A model generated the notes under the pieces. The model saw nothing but the letters and a program-made list of their open reading frames with translations, was not told the DNA's origin and did not search any database. From Lolium rigidum (taxonomy: Eukaryota > Streptophyta > Magnoliopsida > Poales > Poaceae), in contig NC_061508.1 in assembly GCF_022539505.1 (NCBI RefSeq), forward strand, positions 340,889,484-340,953,483: DNA of 64,000 nt. Reading direction: 5' to 3'. Numbering within the stretch: position 1 is the stretch's first letter; every line of letters begins with the position of its first letter. This document shows, one piece after another, positions 59,670-64,000 of the stretch. The position numbers were made by a program, and so were the translations under genes.

Positions 59670-62600
59670 ATGGGAAGCTACGACGACACCATCGCTGTGG
59701 GGCGCGTCCTTTACGCCGGAAATCTGCCGATCGTCCCTCCGGATGAGTGCTGGATTCCGGCTAAGACCGACCCCGTCAAGCTCTCCATCGTCCCAGCCGG
59801 CGGCATACACATCTTCATCGGGGAAACCGTCGATTCCGACGGAAACCCACTGGTAAGTAGCGCTGACGCGACCGCCGCTGAGCAGGACGCAGTCGCGAAG
59901 ATCCGATCTGAGACGCAGGAACTTCCCAAGGAAGATTCCGCCTTCGATCTGGAAAAATCAAAGCGCACCCAATCCGCCCCTGAGCAGGAAATAAAGGTGG
60001 AAGACCAATGCAGATCCGCTTGGGTCTCCCAGGTGTTAGAAAAGCAAAGGTGTCACTTCGTGCACTTCTTGGCCCATACCGCCGGAACCGCCCCTCAAGA
60101 AGCCGGAGCTGGTCCCGAGCAGGTTGAGGTCCCAGAAAACAACGCTGCTCCGGATCAGCAAGAGGCTGTCGGAGAAAGCGGAACTCCGGTTGAAGAGTCG
60201 ATTTTGGGCAACCTAAGCCCAATTTCCGGGGATGCCCCCTCCATGGACACTGAAGAGTTCGATCGCAAGGTGAAGGAATACGGATGCGGTGATCAGCCCG
60301 AAGTTGAATCCGCCTAGCCTAAGCAGGTCCTTGCAACCTTGGCGGCACTGGATCAACGCGAAACAGAGGATGACAACACCTATTCCGATCCACAGCCGTC
60401 CCGTGCAGGATCTCCGCTATCACGGGAGCGTCCGCACAAGGAAGTGCTGTCCCCCGAAGAGCTGGTTGAACAAGCAGGCATGGAGGCAATCGCGCACTCG
60501 GATATTCTCAACAAACCCATAACCCCCGACGATGCCGCAGATCCGGAGGCTCTAGAAGCTAAAAGACAGGAGATGCCGGCAACAGCCCGTAACTTCGCCA
60601 GACCGCAAGAAGCAATGCTGGATGAAAGGAAAGAAGCCGTGCACTTCGTGGAAAATTTCCACCAGCGAGAGCTTGAGGTTGACGAACAACTGGTAAAAGT
60701 CAAGGAACTCCAGCAACACTGGAAGGACAAGGTCACCGAGCTTCAGCGGGAGGCCGATAAAATCAGGCGGGATGCTATACCTCCTCGCAAGATAACCTTC
60801 GCGACCCCCACTGAGAAACAGCCACTCGCAACTCCAAAGGATAACATGAAGAAGGCTGCGGAGATCTTGAAGAAAAAGACCGAGGAGATCGACATTGAAT
60901 ATGTCCGTACGCTCGTCGCCTCAGCAATGAAGCAGCAGAGCAAGGCAGACACTTCGCGCAGGTTGGAATCCAACCCAGAACATTGTGTCTCTACTGCGCA
61001 GAAGGACGCCTACGACAATCGCCATCACGATGACGAATCGCGAACTGGATCCTCGGAACGCAGAAGGAAAACCAGAGAACACCCAAATCCAATCCCCGTA
61101 CCATCAAAGACACCTCCATCAAATCCTAGAAAGGGAAAGGATGCGATGTACACTGCTAGGAACAAGTACCAGAATCCCTCTCCTCCACCCAACGGGTACC
61201 CGCGTACCCCACTCCCTCGCCGCCATAGTCCAGTCGGAAACACCAGGCCGCACGGTCCAGGTGGAATCAACATCCGCGACAACGTGCAGCCCCCGAGACA
61301 CAGAGAGTGTACGCCGGAACCCCGCCGGAGCCGGAACAACGATCGAGAACCCGAGCCTAGGAGGAGTCGGAACGAAGAGCGCGACCCGGAGCCTCGCAGA
61401 AGCCGGAACGACGAAGGCAACCAGCACCATGGTGAAGGCAGCCATCGAAGCCGGAGTCAACATCGCGAAGGACGGGGAGACTCGGACGGCGGAAGCAAGA
61501 GGTCACATAGGCCCCCTCGCAGGTCTCCTTCACCACCACCCAGCGGTGGAGGCGGAGGAGGAGGCGGAGGCGGTGGCCGGAAATCTCGCTCTCGTTCAAA
61601 ATCCCCCCACCACGGCTCGCGTGACGCGCGGGAACGTCTCAACGAATACAGAACAGATTACATAGGCCCAAAGTGCTTCGGCAGGATGATTCGAGAGGAA
61701 CCACCGCCAAGGATGAACCTCAAGCTACCCGGAAACCTGAAGACCTATGATGGCACCGATAGGCCGGATACCTGGATCGAGGATTACTATAATGCAAGAA
61801 CCTTTGTCTGGAGGAACCCCTAATATCGCCCGCCGCATGCTTCAGCTTGTACCTTGTAGGTCCAGCCCGGATCCGGCTCAGCGACCTCGAGAAGAATTCT
61901 ATATTTTGCTGGTTCGACCTGAAGACCGCCTTCGAAAAGCACTTCAGGGGCACCTACAAAAGACCTGCCACAACAAGCGACCTGCAGGCATGTATCCAGA
62001 AGAAGGGAGAACCATCAAGGAACTTCCTCACCCGATGGTTGGCATGTAGAAACGAGTGCGAAAACGTCGACAACCGCACAGCAATGCACGCCTTCATTGG
62101 TGGCTTGCAGCGAGGAGGACTGCTGTGACACAAGCTAACTTGCTTGGTCAATGCAAACAAACTGACGTTGGACGACATGATCACCATCTCCAGCGATCAT
62201 ACTGCCGCCGATGACGATGCAGGCGGAGATCTAGCAGCCACAGCAATTCCCCTGCACCAGCAAAAGAAGAACCGTGACAACGGTAACACCAGCGGCAATA
62301 AGCAAAAAAACCCACCTGATGACCAGAAGAGTGGCGGATCCGAGATGGTCGCCATGGCTTTTCAGCGCGGAGGTCAAGGAGGCGGAAGAGGCCGCGGTCG
62401 CGGAGGCGGAACCGGCAGGGGCCAGCAGCGAAGTGACGAGGTCACCGCAGCCGGAGCCCGCGCCCCCCAAACCTACGAGGAATACAGAGACATGCCCTGC
62501 CTGGCCCATCTGGATCCGGCTACAGGGAAGTCCACTCACACTAACCGCAACTGCAAGTGGGTCAACAATCTGAAAAACGACCCGGAAGAAGGATACAAGC

Positions 62601-62700
62601 GAGCCCGGAAGCACCGCCCACGCGGCAAAGGAGGCAAGGGCAAGAACAAGGACAAGGAGCAGGACAGTTCCGAGGCGATGGACGAGGATGATAACTCGCC
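59670..62700 (+). pseudogene. gag: Gypsy gag, broken by stops and frameshifts
   Basis: The frame starts MGSYDDTIAVG at 59670. It is interrupted by TAG at 60315, shifts near 61808 and 61847, and has TGA at 62126. Recognisable parts are a coiled region (60600-60900), a basic RS-rich region with three tandem PEPRRSRN repeats (61315-61410) and a glycine run. They continue with the retrotransposon gag core (LPGNLKTYDGTDRPDTWIED through CWFDLKTAFEKHFRGTY) and a Gly/Arg-rich and CCHC-like stretch (CLAHLDPATGKSTHTNRNC) near 62500. Gag would form the particle and bind RNA. This copy is not functional as assembled. Confidence 0.85.
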
Positions 62701-63548
62701 GGATCCCAAAGTCGGGTCCGCAGGTAAATCCAACCCCTTCGAAAAAAAGAGTGTGGGCGCGTACCACACCTTCCTCGGAACCCCAACAGTCCGCGCCACC
62801 AAGTCAGCTTTCCGGATCCTGAACGCCACAGTTCCGGCTGTGCCGCAGTATGTCAGGTGGTCGGAAGTCCCGTGCACATTTGATAGGCAGGATCACCCTA
62901 CCATTGTGCCAAAAGAATGCAACGCCTTGGTTGTAAGTCCCCGCATCGACGGGTACGACTTCTCCAAGTGCCTCATGGATGGCGGAGCCAGCTTGAACAT
63001 CATGTACCTGGAGACTCTGGAGCGGATGAACCTTACCAAGGAGCAGCTTAAGCATAGCACCACCGAATTTCATGGTGTGGTTCCGGTAAAAGGCGAACTC
63101 TCTTGGCAGCATCAGACTTCCCGTGGCCTTCGGCGACATCAATAATTTTCGCGAAGAGATGATCACGTTTGAGGTCGTGCCCTTCAAGAGCTCCTACCAC
63201 GTCATCTTCGGCAGGCCCACCTACCACAAGTTCCACGCAAGAGCGTGCTACATCTACAACAAGCTCAAGATTCCGGGTCCAAATGGTATGATTACCGTAT
63301 CCGGAGACTACAAGAAGGCTCATGAATGCGAGTTAGGCGAAGCCGCCTTCGCAGAGTCTGTGATATCTGGAGAGGAGCTGCAAGGCTACAAAGCCGCAGT
63401 GGATCCGACTGAGATGCAGACCACCAAGAAGCAGATCTCCGAACAGAAAAACTCCTTCAAGGCCGCGATAGAGACTAAGAAAGTTAGCTTCAAGGAAGAT
63501 GACGCTACCAAGCAGGTCTCAGTCGGAGCCAACATGGACCCCAAATAG
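62701..63548 (+). pseudogene. Gypsy aspartic protease region, frameshifted
   Basis: The active-site motif CLMDGGASLNIMY lies near 62970-63005, and the VIFGRPTYHKFHA motif near 63200-63240. A frameshift near 63100 separates the two. A TAG at 63546 then interrupts the linker to reverse transcriptase. The D-G-G form of the active site is common in plant Gypsy elements. Confidence 0.8.
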
Positions 63549-64000
63549 GAAGACACGCTCGTCGAGTTCCTCCGCGCTAACATGGATATCTTTGCATGGC
63601 AACCTTCTGACATGTCCGGAGTACCAAGGGAACTCGCCGAGCACTACCTCAACATAAACCGGGGGCTAAACCGGTGAAGCAAGCTATGCGACGCTTTGGA
63701 GATAAGAAGCGCCGCGCCATAGGAATGGAATTAGCAAAGTTACTAGAGGCAGGTTTTGTAATAGAAGTAATCCACACTGATTGGGTCGCAAATCCCATCC
63801 TTGTACCCAAAAAGAATTCTGAAATACTAAGAATGTGCATCGATTACTCCGGCTTGAACAAGCATTGTCCGAAGGATCCGTTTCCCCTGCCGCGCATTGA
63901 CCAAGTCATTGATTCGACGGCAGGGCGGAACTTCTGTGTTTTCTTGACGCATATTCCGGGTATCATCAGATCCGGATGAAGAAGTCCGACCAAAAGGCGA
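63549..64000 (+). pseudogene. Gypsy reverse transcriptase, N-terminal part
   Basis: The frame includes FLRANMDIFAWQPSDMSG, then AKLLEAGFVIEVIHTDWVAN and RMCIDYSGLNKHCPKDPFPL, which are the fingers region and first conserved blocks of a Gypsy reverse transcriptase. Breaks of one base occur near 63665 and 63930. The catalytic YxDD box is beyond the window. Confidence 0.85.

Larger units (their letters stand above)
59051..64000 (+). mobile_element. Degenerate Gypsy retrotransposon, running off the window
   Basis: A 5' LTR, primer-binding site, gag, protease and the first part of reverse transcriptase lie in the usual Gypsy order, all on the plus strand. The frame is broken at many places. The 3' half and 3' LTR lie beyond the window, so completeness and target-site duplication cannot be judged. 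Confidence 0.88.

Overview
This window looks like nuclear DNA of a Triticeae grass (wheat, Aegilops, rye or barley group). The reasons are one intact plant NAC transcription-factor gene with introns, GC-rich grass-style first-exon codon use, and a dense nested landscape of Copia, Gypsy, LINE-type, CACTA, Mutator, Helitron, Stowaway and Tourist elements. There are no bacterial-type genes. The species cannot be fixed from the sequence alone.

Layout. 1-9,700: AT-rich intergenic DNA with a 691-bp retroposon whose 5' junction is caught in a 149-bp tandem duplication, a Copia-type solo LTR (3682-5443) between T-rich and A-rich arms, and a 1.6-kb GC-rich retroposon with a 17-bp target-site duplication (TSD). 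10,073-13,895 (minus strand): the only convincing host gene, a three-exon NAC gene of the NAC1/OsNAC22 (NAC21/22) type, 303 codons, open across both splice junctions, with a near-perfect miR164 site in exon 3. Intron 2 holds a Stowaway MITE; intron 1 holds a 15-nt retroposon flanked by a 17-bp TSD. 14,100-19,900: intergenic DNA with MITEs and a local duplication.

19,925-58,520: a ~4-kb non-coding segment present three times in the same orientation and then split by younger insertions. Copy 1 is nearly continuous. Copy 2 is split by a GC-rich retroposon that was itself hit by a 9.8-kb Gypsy element with two LTRs. The Gypsy element has gag and protease, no reverse transcriptase or integrase, and an extra Athila-like ORF. 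Copy 3 holds a mini-CACTA, a 3.6-kb Mutator-like element (MULE) with 375-bp terminal inverted repeats, 9-bp TSDs and a decayed plant-mobile-domain (PMD) gene, a 5'-truncated LINE with RNase H coding, and a retroposon inside a MITE. Between copies 2 and 3 lies an LTR-like repeat duplicated in tandem, its second copy broken by a 4.8-kb Helitron-like insertion.

59,051-64,000: the 5' LTR, gag, protease and start of reverse transcriptase of a second, degenerate Gypsy element that runs off the window.

The most striking items are an array of identical-geometry hairpins in the MULE (10-bp stem, always a 9-nt loop); empty and filled insertion sites that can be compared within the window; and a pattern of CTG/CAG versus CG differences between near-identical repeat copies that looks like a base-calling artefact at plant CHG methylation sites. 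I found no evidence for a wholly new biological system.
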